Positions 18,980-29,268 of a DNA stretch of 45,433 nucleotides are shown here, piece by piece. Position 1 is the first letter of the stretch; each line of letters opens with the position of its first letter. The notes under the pieces were generated by a model, which worked only from the letters and a program-made list of their open reading frames with translations, ran no database searches and was not told where the DNA came from. The position numbers were made by a program, and so were the translations under genes. Source of the stretch: an uncultured Bacteroidota bacterium (lineage in GTDB: Bacteria > Bacteroidota > Bacteroidia > Chitinophagales > Chitinophagaceae); assembly GCA_903938445.1 (NCBI GenBank), contig CAJADG010000087.1:1-45433 (forward strand), read 5' to 3'.

Positions 18980-19501
18980 TTAGATTGTTGGAGTGTTCTC
19001 AAAAGGATTTGGATTTTTCTTAGCTACAGCTGCTCCAATAACTGAACCAATGGCTCCTAAAATTCCAGTACCAATAATGCTACCACCTAAAGCAAATGGA
19101 ATGAAATATTTTTTAGTCATGCTCATTGCTTGTTCAATCATTTCGTCAGTCATTTTAGGATTTTCCATCATTTTTTTTCTAGAAATTTCTAATACTTTTT
19201 CTAACATGTCAGGGAACAAAACTTTAAATGCAAGTACAGTGTAGATAGAAGATATTACAATTAAAACTGCAGTAGTTTTAAATCCGTGTGCAAATACATT
19301 ACCAAAAGTTACATTGTTGTTATTTTGATTTGCATATAAAATACCCCCATAAATTAACCCAGCGAAAACTAATCCACTACTAATATAATTAATAGCACTC
19401 ATTTCGTATAAATTGAAAACATATACGATGATTGAAAATGCAATTGATATTGCTCCTAATATTGCACCTTTTACTATATGACTTGTTACTTGGTTTTCCA
19501 T
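18980..19501 (-). CDS. DUF4199 family membrane protein
   Basis: A 173-residue membrane protein with four hydrophobic helices, the second and third pairs of which carry the GGILYANQNN and FGNVFAHGFKTTAVLIVISSIY pattern of DUF4199. The C-terminal helix is Gly/Ala-rich and ends with a short polar tail. The start is set at the ATG at 19501 (MENQVTSHIVKGAILG); the longer frame runs into the end of the dihydroorotase homologue. Function unknown. It sits between that gene and the GT2 gene, as in other Bacteroidota. Confidence 0.8.
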   Translation of the reverse strand: MENQVTSHIVKGAILGAISIAFSIIVYVFNLYEMSAINYISSGLVFAGLIYGGILYANQNNNNVTFGNVFAHGFKTTAVLIVISSIYTVLAFKVLFPDMLEKVLEISRKKMMENPKMTDEMIEQAMSMTKKYFIPFALGGSIIGTGILGAIGSVIGAAVAKKNPNPFENTPTI

Positions 19502-19523
19502 GTGTTTATTTATCTTTGTTAAA

Positions 19524-20789
19524 TTAATGATTGATATACAATTTGCCTTTTGTATAAGTCCCAATTACTTTGCCTTTTAATTTGATATCCCAGAAAGGAG
19601 AATTTGCTGATTTGCTTTTGGAATCTTTTTTAGTCAAACAAGTTGTTTGTTTATCTGTAAATAAAGATAGTTCCGCATCATTGCCCTCTATAATTGAATG
19701 AGCAGGTAGGTTGAAAATATTTCTTGCATTTGATGAGAACAAAGCAACCAATTTTTCATTCGATAAATTTGGCAAAACGTCTTTTATACTAGCAAATGAT
19801 GTTTCGATACAAGCAATTCCTGCTTTTGCATTTTCAAATTCAATTGTTTTTCCATCCCAATCTTGCGGTATATGATGTGAACTTATGCAATCCACAATTC
19901 CTTCTTCGACTGCTTTTAATAATGATGCTTGATCTAATTTAGTTCTTAAAGGAGGAAATACTTTTAATAAAGTGTTGTAATCATTTAAATCTTCTTCATT
20001 GAAAAATAAATGATAGGGGGTTACACTACAACTTAAATGTAAGCCTTCTTTTTTTGCTGCGGCAATCATTGCAATTCCTTTTGCAGTGCTCACTCCTGTA
20101 ATATGTAATTTTGATTGAGTATATCTTAATAATTCAATGTCTCTTGAAATAATGAGTTCCTCAGCAATTGCTGGTATGCCTGGTAACCCTAATTTGGTAG
20201 ATAAAATTCCTTCATTCATCAAACCTAAACTTCCTAAACTTTTATCAATTGGCATTTGAATCACAACCCCATCAAATGCTTTTACATATTGTAAAGCTTT
20301 TAAGAAAAGCAAAGTGGATTGAACGGGGTAGAGTCCATCACTAAAAGCAACAGCACCATTGGAGTGCATGTCGATCATTTCTGATAAATCTTTACCTTCT
20401 ACTTTTTTTGATACTGCACCAATTGGCAACACATTTACTGGTAAAGTTTCATTATGTTGTTTGATATAAGTGACTTGAGACTTCGTATCAACTACAGGTA
20501 ATGTATTTGGTAAAGTAAAGACGGTTGTAAAGCCCCCTTGTTGAGCAGCATCAGCACCTGATTGTAAATTTTCACGGTGTTCTAATCCTGGGTCGCAAAA
20601 ATGAACAAATGGATCCACAAATCCTGGAGCAACTGTTAGGCCATCTACTTGAATGGTTTGTTCTACTTTATTTGTATAATTATCTGAGATGGAAATGATC
20701 TTTCCATTTTCAAGAAGAATATCTTTGATTTTGCCATTGAAAGGCGACTGATTATCAGCAATTTTGACCTGCTTGAGTAAGGTTGTCAT
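19524..20789 (-). CDS. Dihydroorotase homologue lacking most metal ligands (PyrC'-type, probably non-catalytic)
   Basis: The 421-residue product aligns throughout with type I dihydroorotases: GFVDPF start of the barrel, GGFTTVFTLPNT, GAVAFSDG, PPLRTKLD and GIACIETSF. The ligands differ. The HxH pair reads F61-V-H63; the Asp/Lys loop keeps only one Asp (D151); the third ligand His is Met179 or Gln178; the HVST His is Gly232; the catalytic Asp of TDHAPH is His305. Related inactive homologues (PyrC') support aspartate transcarbamoylase in Pseudomonas. I infer a structural or regulatory partner, with pyrB at 34292 as a possible target, and an active dihydroorotase elsewhere. The ATG at 20789 is the start; the longer frame reads antisense through tRNA-Pro. 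Confidence 0.82.
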   Translation of the reverse strand: MTTLLKQVKIADNQSPFNGKIKDILLENGKIISISDNYTNKVEQTIQVDGLTVAPGFVDPFVHFCDPGLEHRENLQSGADAAQQGGFTTVFTLPNTLPVVDTKSQVTYIKQHNETLPVNVLPIGAVSKKVEGKDLSEMIDMHSNGAVAFSDGLYPVQSTLLFLKALQYVKAFDGVVIQMPIDKSLGSLGLMNEGILSTKLGLPGIPAIAEELIISRDIELLRYTQSKLHITGVSTAKGIAMIAAAKKEGLHLSCSVTPYHLFFNEEDLNDYNTLLKVFPPLRTKLDQASLLKAVEEGIVDCISSHHIPQDWDGKTIEFENAKAGIACIETSFASIKDVLPNLSNEKLVALFSSNARNIFNLPAHSIIEGNDAELSLFTDKQTTCLTKKDSKSKSANSPFWDIKLKGKVIGTYTKGKLYINH

Positions 20790-20886
20790 TAAGTCAATAA
20801 TATTTAGTGCAATATACCTTCTTTTTTTGTTTTTGACCCTATATTTGCCCCCCAAAAAGCGCATTTTTAGCTTAATTAAAACATTT

Positions 20887-20963
20887 CGGGTGGTAGCGCA
20901 GTCCGGTAGCGTACACGTCTGGGGGGCGTGTGGTCGCAGGTTCAAATCCTGTTCACCCGACCA
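20887..20963 (+). tRNA. tRNA-Pro (anticodon GGG)
   Basis: A 77-base cloverleaf can be folded by eye. The acceptor stem is CGGGTGG/TCACCCG (one G-T pair), the D stem GCGC/GCGT, the anticodon stem CACGT/GCGTG with loop CTGGGGG, the T stem GCAGG/CCTGT with loop TTCAAAT, and the discriminator base is A. CCA is encoded. The anticodon GGG is at 20921-20923 and reads CCC and CCU codons. Confidence 0.95.
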
Positions 20964-20974
20964 AAAAAGTAAAT

Positions 20975-21008
20975 ATAAGCCACAACGCAAGTTGTGGCTT
21001 ATTGTTTT
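20975..21008 (+). terminator. Rho-independent terminator of tRNA-Pro
   Basis: A 12-bp perfect stem (AAGCCACAAC paired with GTTGTGGCTT, extended by two A-T pairs) with a GCAA tetraloop, followed by ATTGTTTT. It starts 12 bases after the tRNA CCA end. Confidence 0.75.
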
Positions 21009-21017
21009 AAAGAACGC

Positions 21018-21192
21018 ATAAATCAAGCTTGCTTGAATTTATAAGTGATTTAAAACAATACAGACCACGCAGTGGGCTGATATTTATATGCTTTTCCAGC
21101 GAGGAAAACAGGATTAATGGAGCGAAGCGACATAAATCCTGCAAGGATGGTAAGGATACAGCGAACGCAGTGAGCTTAATTCCTGTTTTTTT
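21018..21192 (+). repeat. Series of five hairpins downstream of tRNA-Pro
   Basis: Between the tRNA terminator and the M20 peptidase gene (20964-21237) there is no convincing gene, but five successive inverted repeats lie end to end. Hairpin 1 (21018-21042) is centred on TCAAGCTTGCTTGA. Hairpin 2 (21061-21079) is CAG-A-CCAC, GCA loop, GTGG-G-CTG. Hairpin 3 (21092-21108) is TTTTCC/GGAAAA around AGCGA. Hairpin 4 (21109-21141) has CAGGATT/AATCCTG, then ATG/CAT, a tandem G-A mismatch, and a GC/GC closing a GAA loop. Hairpin 5 (21144-21184) has AGGA/TCCT and TAAG/CTTA arms around GCGAACGC, followed by GTTTTTTT, so it may terminate transcription. AGCGA occurs four times and ACGCAGTG twice. Confidence 0.6.
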
Positions 21193-21237
21193 CTTAAATT
21201 TAATTCAACCAAATCCAATTCTATGTTCCAAAAAATA

Positions 21238-22854
21238 ATGTTAAAAAAGCCTATACTCTTAGTTATTGCTTCCTTGTTAATGATTAACTCTTTTGCGCAA
21301 ACCAAAAAATCAGAGGCAGCAAAAATTGAAGCAATGAAATCTAAGGCGCTACAAATTGTAGAATCAAAAGCCAAAAATATTCAAGAAATGGTGGATATGG
21401 TTTTTAGTTTTGGAGAACTTGGATTTCAAGAATTTGAAACCTCTAAATATTTAACGGGGATACTAGAAAAAAATGGTTTTACCATTGAAAGAAATCTTTC
21501 TGGTATTCCAACCTCATGGATGGCAAAATGGGGAAATGGTAGCCCTGTTATTGCATTGGGTAGTGATATCGATTGTATCCCTAAAGCTTCACAAAAACCA
21601 GGAGTTGCATTTAAATCTCCCATTGTAGAAGGAGCACCAGGACATGGTGAAGGTCATAATTCTGGTCAATCAGTAGTAATATTCGCAGCCATTGCTGCTA
21701 AGCAAATCATGGAAGAAAACCACATTCAAGGAACACTTGTAATTTGGCCAGGAGTGGCTGAAGAATTATTAGGAAGTAAAGCATGGTATGTACGTGATGG
21801 TTATTTTAAAAATATTGACGCCTGTATTTTTACGCATGTAAGTAATGATTTCGCAACCAATTATGGTGATGGTGGGGATAATGGATTGGTAAGTGTACAA
21901 TTTGAATTTGCTGGAGAAGCTGCACATGCTGCAGGTGCACCTTGGAGAGGTAAAAGTGCATTGGATGCAGTTGAATTAATGAATGTTGGATGGAATTATA
22001 AAAGAGAACATTTAAAACCAACGCAACGTTCTCATTATGTTATAAAAGATGGGGGAGACCAACCTAATGTAGTTCCATCCGCTGCCAGTGTTTGGTATTA
22101 TTTTAGAGAGCGTACCTATGATGATATTTTAAAAAATTATCAATCAGGTTTAAAAATAGCAGATGCAGCTGCAATGATGACTGACACTAAAGTTAAAAGT
22201 AGAATTTTAGGTACGGCATGGCCTGGACATTTCAACAAACCATTGGCTCAAACCATGCAAAAAAATATTGAGAGAGTAGGAATGCCTAAGTGGTCTGATG
22301 AGGATGAACAATTAGCCATTGCTGTTCAGAAATTATTAGAAGCCCCAGAAAAAGATATGAAAGGAAATCCTATTCATGGAATGAATAAAAAGATTGATAC
22401 TTTGGAAGGTTCAGTTCCATTTTCATGGGGTGGAGGTTCGGATGATATTGCTGATATTTCATGGGCAGTTCCAACCATTGTATTAAGATATCCTGCTAAC
22501 ATTGATGGAACCAAAGGACATCATTGGGGAGATGCCATCGCTATGGCAACACCTATAGCTCATAAAGGAAGTTTGGCTGGAGCTAAAGCTACTGCCATGA
22601 CATTAGTGGATTTATTCACTACTCCAAAAATTGTTGCAGATGCTAAAGATTATTATACCAACGTACAAACAAAAGATGTTAAATATAAACCATTTTTATC
22701 TGCATCTGACCCAGCACCCATCTATTTAAATAAAGAAATAATGGATAAATACAGAGAAAAAATGAAGCCATTTTATTATCAACCAGACAAGTATAATACT
22801 TACCTAGAACAATTAGGTATTAAATACCCCACTTTACCTTCTGATACTAAGTAA
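21238..22854 (+). CDS. Secreted M20-family amidohydrolase (AbgB-like)
   Basis: A 538-residue zinc metallopeptidase homologue of the M20 amidohydrolase group, closest in layout to AbgB, the p-aminobenzoyl-glutamate hydrolase subunit. A signal peptide (LLVIASLLMINSFAQT) predicts export. Metal-site segments are ALGSDIDCIPK, GAPGHGEGHNSGQS, WPGVAEELLGSKAW and, near the C-terminus, TKGHHWGDA. The dimerisation domain has the AHAAGAPWRGKSALDAVE motif. The ATG at 21238 gives the best signal peptide; the ATG at 21223 adds five residues. Substrate unknown: N-acyl amino acids, dipeptides or folate breakdown products are possible. Confidence 0.82.
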   Translation: MLKKPILLVIASLLMINSFAQTKKSEAAKIEAMKSKALQIVESKAKNIQEMVDMVFSFGELGFQEFETSKYLTGILEKNGFTIERNLSGIPTSWMAKWGNGSPVIALGSDIDCIPKASQKPGVAFKSPIVEGAPGHGEGHNSGQSVVIFAAIAAKQIMEENHIQGTLVIWPGVAEELLGSKAWYVRDGYFKNIDACIFTHVSNDFATNYGDGGDNGLVSVQFEFAGEAAHAAGAPWRGKSALDAVELMNVGWNYKREHLKPTQRSHYVIKDGGDQPNVVPSAASVWYYFRERTYDDILKNYQSGLKIADAAAMMTDTKVKSRILGTAWPGHFNKPLAQTMQKNIERVGMPKWSDEDEQLAIAVQKLLEAPEKDMKGNPIHGMNKKIDTLEGSVPFSWGGGSDDIADISWAVPTIVLRYPANIDGTKGHHWGDAIAMATPIAHKGSLAGAKATAMTLVDLFTTPKIVADAKDYYTNVQTKDVKYKPFLSASDPAPIYLNKEIMDKYREKMKPFYYQPDKYNTYLEQLGIKYPTLPSDTK

Positions 22855-22874
22855 TATTGTTAAACCCAATAACT

Positions 22875-22905
22875 AAAAGACGTGTTTTTCAAGCACGTCT
22901 TTTTT
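22875..22905 (+). terminator. Rho-independent terminator after the M20 gene
   Basis: Stem AAAAGACGTG/CACGTCTTTT with a 9-base loop and a T-run, 20 bases after the stop codon. Confidence 0.8.
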
Positions 22906-22986
22906 GTTTAATTTATTACTCTTTTTTTATACAATTTATTAATCATCATGTGTATATAAATTCCCAAATCAATAAACAAAAGGGTG

Positions 22987-22994
22987 TAATTTTG
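22987..22994 (+). promoter_or_regulatory. Candidate -7 promoter box of katG
   Basis: TAATTTTG matches TAnnTTTG and lies 29 bases upstream of the katG ATG. I see no clear -33 box or a recognisable OxyR-type palindrome in the 22906-23022 spacer. Confidence 0.45.
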
Positions 22995-23019
22995 TGTTTC
23001 ATAATAATTGAAAATTTAA

Positions 23020-25242
<2,223 letters not shown>

Positions 25243-25265
25243 TCTTTTACAGATATATTGAAGGG

Positions 25266-25290
25266 AGGTGGTCATTTGACCACCTTTTTT
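25266..25290 (+). terminator. Rho-independent terminator of katG
   Basis: 8-bp perfect stem AGGTGGTC/GACCACCT with an ATTT loop, followed by TTTTT, 24 bases after the katG stop. Confidence 0.88.
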
Positions 25291-25333
25291 CGTTTAGATA
25301 CCTATATGTTTAGAATAGTTTACCTTTACCATC

Positions 25334-26662
25334 ATGAATTTTACAGATTTAAATTTAAATGCCTCTTTATTAAATGCTTTAGAGGATTTAAAATATACCC
25401 AACCAACCACCATTCAACACAGGGTTTTTCCCATTGTAATGTCGGGTCGTGACGTTTGCGGTATTGCACAAACAGGAACTGGTAAAACATTTGCCTATTT
25501 ATTGCCATGTCTAAGACAATGGAAATTTGATAAGAATAAAGCTCCTCAAGTTTTAATATTAGTTCCAACAAGGGAGTTGGTGGTGCAAGTAGCGGAAGCA
25601 ACCAAAAAGTTGACGAAATATATGAATGTCACCACTGTTGGTGTTTTCGGAGGCGTTAATATAAATACCCAAGCTATTGAGGTTGAGAATGGTGCTGATT
25701 TTATTGTAGCTACTCCTGGAAGACTTTTTGATTTAATCATGAATGGATCCATTAAAACAAAGACTATTAAAAAATTAGTGATTGATGAAATGGATGAGAT
25801 GTTAAATTTAGGATTTAGAAAACAAATCACTAACATTCTTGAATTATTACCCCAGAAGAGACAAAATTTATTATTCTCTGCAACTATAACAGATGAAGTG
25901 GAGCAATTAATGCAGGATTATTTTACTGCACCAGAAAGGGTAGAAGCAGCTCCTACAGGTACCCCATTAGAAAATATCATTCAAATAGGATACGAGGTTC
26001 CCAATTTTAATACCAAAGTGAATTTACTAGAGTTGTTATTGACTTCGGATGAAACAATGACCAAAGTATTAATTTTTGCAGCCACTAAAAGTTTAGCGGA
26101 TCAATTGTATGATCAATTAATTGAAAAATTCCCTGAAATCGTTGGTGTCATTCACTCTAATAAGGAACAGAATTATCGTTTTAATACGGTGAATCAATTT
26201 AAAGCTGGGGTGTTTAAATATATTATTTCAACTGATGTAATGGCACGTGGAATTGATGTGGCAGAAGTAACTCATGTAATCAATTTTGATACGCCAGATG
26301 TTCCTGAAAATTATATTCATAGAATTGGACGTACAGGTAGAGCGGATAAAAAAGGTATTGCCATTACTTTTATAACGCCAAAAGAATTTAAAGAAAGAGA
26401 AGCTATTGAAGCTTTAATGAAGCAAAAAATACCGATTACTAGTTTGCCAGAAAATTTATCAATTTCTGATATTTTAACCGAGGATGAAAAGCCAAAAGTG
26501 AGAATGAAAATCATTCAAATCAAAGTGCCTAAAAAAGAAGAATCGGGGCCTGCTTTTCATGAGAAGTCATTAAAAAATCAAAAGGTAAATGTGCGTAAGA
26601 ATCATAAAGACGCCATGAAGAAAAAATACGGCAAGCCTAAAAAACGTAAAGCCAAGAAGTAG
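25334..26662 (+). CDS. DEAD-box family ATP-dependent RNA helicase (motif II DEMD)
   Basis: The 442-residue protein has two RecA-like domains with the Q motif region (PTTIQHRVFP), motif I AQTGTGKT (45-52), Ia PTREL, Ib TPGR, motif II DEMD at 151-154 where DEAD is usual, motif III SAT, and motifs V-VI DVMARGIDV and HRIGRTGR. The C-terminal 70 residues are Lys-rich and probably bind RNA. The family unwinds RNA duplexes in ribosome assembly or mRNA decay. The Ala-to-Met change in motif II keeps the catalytic Asp and Glu, so activity is likely. It ends in a hairpin shared with ndk. Confidence 0.92.
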   Translation: MNFTDLNLNASLLNALEDLKYTQPTTIQHRVFPIVMSGRDVCGIAQTGTGKTFAYLLPCLRQWKFDKNKAPQVLILVPTRELVVQVAEATKKLTKYMNVTTVGVFGGVNINTQAIEVENGADFIVATPGRLFDLIMNGSIKTKTIKKLVIDEMDEMLNLGFRKQITNILELLPQKRQNLLFSATITDEVEQLMQDYFTAPERVEAAPTGTPLENIIQIGYEVPNFNTKVNLLELLLTSDETMTKVLIFAATKSLADQLYDQLIEKFPEIVGVIHSNKEQNYRFNTVNQFKAGVFKYIISTDVMARGIDVAEVTHVINFDTPDVPENYIHRIGRTGRADKKGIAITFITPKEFKEREAIEALMKQKIPITSLPENLSISDILTEDEKPKVRMKIIQIKVPKKEESGPAFHEKSLKNQKVNVRKNHKDAMKKKYGKPKKRKAKK

Positions 26663-26667
26663 TATTA

Positions 26668-26705
26668 TTAAAAAAGCCCTTAACAATTAGTAAGGGCTTT
26701 TTTAA
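26668..26705. terminator. Bidirectional terminator between the helicase gene and ndk
   Basis: 14-bp stem with AAAAAAGCCCTTA on the left and TAAGGGCTTTTTT on the right, 8-base loop. A-run and T-run on opposite sides let it stop transcription from both convergent genes. Confidence 0.9.
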
Positions 26706-26729
26706 TTCGAGTAATTATTTAAAATTGAA

Positions 26730-27146
26730 CTAGAATCTTTCGAAGTTGCTAAAGAAGAAGTTTCCTTCAATCGCAGCATTTTCATCACTATCACTTCCGT
26801 GTACCGCATTCTCACCAATTGAACTTGCATATTTTTTACGGATAGTACCTTCAGCTGCATCTTTAAAGTTAGTAGCGCCAATTAAGGTTCTAAAATCAGC
26901 AACTGCATTGTCCTTTTCTAAGATAGCTGCTACAATTGGGCCACTACTCATAAATTCAACTAATTCACCATAAAAAGGTCTTTCTTTATGTACTTCATAA
27001 AATTGACCAGCTTGAGCAGGCGTTAAATGGATCCATTTCATCGCTTTCACTGCAAATCCAGCCTGAATTATCTGGTCTAAAATTGCTCCAGTATAGCCTT
27101 TTGACGTTGCATCTGGCTTAATCATCGTAAATGTTCTGTTGCTCAT
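26730..27146 (-). CDS. ndk: Nucleoside diphosphate kinase
   Basis: A 138-residue protein that balances nucleoside triphosphate pools by transferring the gamma-phosphate from ATP through a phosphohistidine. [13 protein letters not shown] at the start and the active-site [15 protein letters not shown] are intact. It converges with the helicase gene and diverges from the NrnA-like gene. Confidence 0.97.
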   Translation of the reverse strand: MSNRTFTMIKPDATSKGYTGAILDQIIQAGFAVKAMKWIHLTPAQAGQFYEVHKERPFYGELVEFMSSGPIVAAILEKDNAVADFRTLIGATNFKDAAEGTIRKKYASSIGENAVHGSDSDENAAIEGNFFFSNFERF

Positions 27147-27180
27147 GTTTAAAATATTATAATGTTTCTAATTGTGGGCG

Positions 27181-27188
27181 CAAAATTA
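27181..27188 (-). promoter_or_regulatory. Candidate -7 promoter box of ndk
   Basis: Minus-strand TAATTTTG, matching TAnnTTTG, 35 bases upstream of the ndk start. Confidence 0.4.
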
Positions 27189-27210
27189 CACAAAAACATT
27201 GGTTTTGCAC

Positions 27211-27218
27211 TAAATTTG
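27211..27218 (+). promoter_or_regulatory. Candidate -7 promoter box of the NrnA-like gene
   Basis: TAAATTTG matches TAnnTTTG. Only 7 bases separate it from the ATG at 27226, which implies a very short or absent 5' leader. Confidence 0.4.
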
Positions 27219-27225
27219 TGCCCTT

Positions 27226-28236
27226 ATGCAACCAATTGAACAGTTTTTCCCAATTTTAAATAAACCCTTTAAGGCCGTTATTACTTGTCACCAAAAACCT
27301 GATGGTGATGCAATGGGGTCTACATTGTCTCTTTATCATTTTTTAAAATCTTTAGGGCATGATGTGGTCGTAATATCTCCTACCAATTGGGCTCAATTTT
27401 TGGATTGGATGCCAGGAATAGAGGAAGTCATTGATTTTGAGGCTAATAAAGAAAAATCAACAGCATTAGTGAATGATGCTGACTATGTTTTTTGTCTAGA
27501 TTTCAATATTTTACACAGAACAAAACATTTAGAGCCAGTTATAGCATCATCTAAAGCGCTTAAAATATTAATTGATCATCACCAACAACCTGATACTCCT
27601 AATTTCCATTATGGTATGAGTGATGTTAAAATGAGTTCTACTTGTGAGATGATTTATGATTTTATAGTACAATCAGGACATAGTAATTTATTAAACATTG
27701 ATATAGCAACCTGTCTTTATACGGGGTTAATGACTGATACAGGGTCATTCAGATTCCCATCTACTACTGCCTCTGTACATAAAATTGTTGCCCATTTAAA
27801 AGAATTGGGATTACAACATTCCAAAATACACGAAAATATTTATGATCAAGGTAGTGAGGGAAGATTGAAATTTATGGGTAATGCCTTCTTAAATAGAATG
27901 CAGGTTTTCTCTGAATTGAATACTGCTATCATGGCGATTCCTAAAACAGATATCTACCGTTTTGATTTAAAAACGGGGGACACTGAAGGTCTTGTTAATT
28001 ATTTATTATCAATTAGGGGTATTCGATTAGCAGCCATTGTAATTGATAGAGAAGAAGAAAGAAAATGGAGTTTTAGGAGTAAAGGTAACTTTGATGTGAA
28101 TATATTTGCAAGAACTCATTTTGAAGGTGGTGGACACGCTAATGCAGCAGGGGGAAGATCATCAAAATCAGTAGATGAAACTGCGGAAGATTTTAAAAAT
28201 ATTATATTAGACTATAAAACACAATTAACACAATAA
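27226..28236 (+). CDS. DHH/DHHA1 phosphoesterase, NrnA-like (oligoribonuclease / pAp phosphatase)
   Basis: The 336-residue protein has the DHH-family metal-binding motifs CHQKPDGDAMGS, FCLDFN, LIDHHQQPD and TGLMTDTGSFRF, and the DHHA1 substrate-binding motif FEGGGHANAAGG near the C-terminus. This is the NrnA layout, which degrades short oligoribonucleotides and in some bacteria dephosphorylates 3'-phosphoadenosine 5'-phosphate. The FKBP lipoprotein gene follows after 7 bases and is probably co-transcribed. Confidence 0.87.
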   Translation: MQPIEQFFPILNKPFKAVITCHQKPDGDAMGSTLSLYHFLKSLGHDVVVISPTNWAQFLDWMPGIEEVIDFEANKEKSTALVNDADYVFCLDFNILHRTKHLEPVIASSKALKILIDHHQQPDTPNFHYGMSDVKMSSTCEMIYDFIVQSGHSNLLNIDIATCLYTGLMTDTGSFRFPSTTASVHKIVAHLKELGLQHSKIHENIYDQGSEGRLKFMGNAFLNRMQVFSELNTAIMAIPKTDIYRFDLKTGDTEGLVNYLLSIRGIRLAAIVIDREEERKWSFRSKGNFDVNIFARTHFEGGGHANAAGGRSSKSVDETAEDFKNIILDYKTQLTQ

Positions 28237-28243
28237 ACAAAAA

Positions 28244-29185
28244 ATGATAAAATCTACATTAAAGTTCGTCGCTGCTATTGTATTGTTTGCAAGCTGTAAT
28301 CAATTCGAAAAAGCGCCATCAGGTATGCTTTACAAAATCACTCATGGTAGTGGTAATGAAAAACCATTAGCTCAAGGTCAATTTTTAAAATTAAATATAG
28401 AGTACAGACTAAAATCAAAAGACTCTTTATTGCAATCTAATGTTGGTCATATTCCTGCATATTTACCAATCGACACAAATAGATTAAAAACTTCTAAGTA
28501 TGAATTTTTAGAAGTAGTAATGAAAGCAAGGAAAGGAGATAAAATTGAATTCAGTTTAAGTTTAGATACTTTAGTTAAAATGAATGCAATCCAATTAAAT
28601 AACATTTTTAAAGCAGGTGATGTTATAGTTGGTAAGGTTGAAATCTTAAACGTATTTAACCAAGAAAGTCTAGTGGCTGAGGATTATAAAAAAGAACAAT
28701 TAGCTGAAACAAACAGAGAGATTAAAGCAATTGAAGACTACTTAGCTAAAAACAAAATTAAAGCTACCAAAACTCCAGAAGGAGTATTTGTAGTAGTTAA
28801 AGAGCCAGGTGAAGCTGCTGCTATCATTGATTCTACTAAAGAAGTAAGTGTATACTACAAAGGGTACACTTTAAAAGGGGAAGTATTTGATACAAATATT
28901 AAAGCAAGAGATTCTGTTTCTAAACCATATGAAGTTAATTTAGGTACAGGTACCGTTATCCCAGGTTGGGAAATTGGTTTGAAATATTTCACAAAAGGTG
29001 CTAAAGGATCTCTTTATGTACCAGCAATGTTAGCGTATGGCCCTCAAGCTAACGGCCCAATCAAAGCTTATGAAAACCTAGCTTTTGATATTGAAATTAA
29101 AGATGTGAATACTAAAAAGCCAGTTGCTCCAATGCCACACTTAATGAATGGTGGTCAACAAGCTGGAAATCCAAATCGTCAATAG
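28244..29185 (+). CDS. FKBP-type peptidyl-prolyl isomerase lipoprotein
   Basis: The 313-residue protein has a lipobox (LFASC, about residue 18) and is probably anchored in the periplasm. The C-terminal FKBP domain is complete (VSVYYKGYTLKGEVFDTN, VIPGWEIGLKYFTKGAKGSLYVP, AYGPQANGPIK). A region before it (residues about 30-140) looks like a second, diverged FKBP fold with GQFLKLNIEYRL and KARKGDKIEFSL, separated by a helical linker. The domain order suggests a dimeric folding helper for exported proteins. The final 20 residues are Pro/Asn/Gln-rich. Confidence 0.87.
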   Translation: MIKSTLKFVAAIVLFASCNQFEKAPSGMLYKITHGSGNEKPLAQGQFLKLNIEYRLKSKDSLLQSNVGHIPAYLPIDTNRLKTSKYEFLEVVMKARKGDKIEFSLSLDTLVKMNAIQLNNIFKAGDVIVGKVEILNVFNQESLVAEDYKKEQLAETNREIKAIEDYLAKNKIKATKTPEGVFVVVKEPGEAAAIIDSTKEVSVYYKGYTLKGEVFDTNIKARDSVSKPYEVNLGTGTVIPGWEIGLKYFTKGAKGSLYVPAMLAYGPQANGPIKAYENLAFDIEIKDVNTKKPVAPMPHLMNGGQQAGNPNRQ

Positions 29186-29209
29186 TAGTTTAGCTTATTA
29201 TAAATTATT

Positions 29210-29244
29210 ACTCCTCAACATTAAATTGTTGGGGAGTTTTTTTT
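29210..29244 (+). terminator. Rho-independent terminator of the FKBP gene
   Basis: 11-bp stem ACTCCTCAACA/TTGTTGGGGAGT (one G-T pair) followed by an 8-T run, between convergent FKBP and folP genes. Confidence 0.85.
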
Positions 29245-29268
29245 ATCACAAAAATGAATAATATAGAT

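Noticed and set aside
20790..21026. N-terminal extension of the dihydroorotase homologue reading SGEQDLNLRPHAPQTC
   Set aside because: This is the antisense translation of tRNA-Pro, a well-known annotation artefact. The normal start is the ATG at 20789.
21018..21192. CRISPR array or phage attachment site next to tRNA-Pro
   Set aside because: The hairpins differ in length and sequence and have no equal spacers. There is no duplicated tRNA 3' end and no integrase within the window.
21029..21238. Open frame of 69 codons across the hairpin region
   Set aside because: The frame runs through the inverted repeats, has no recognisable domain, and its apparent composition is set by the repeats.
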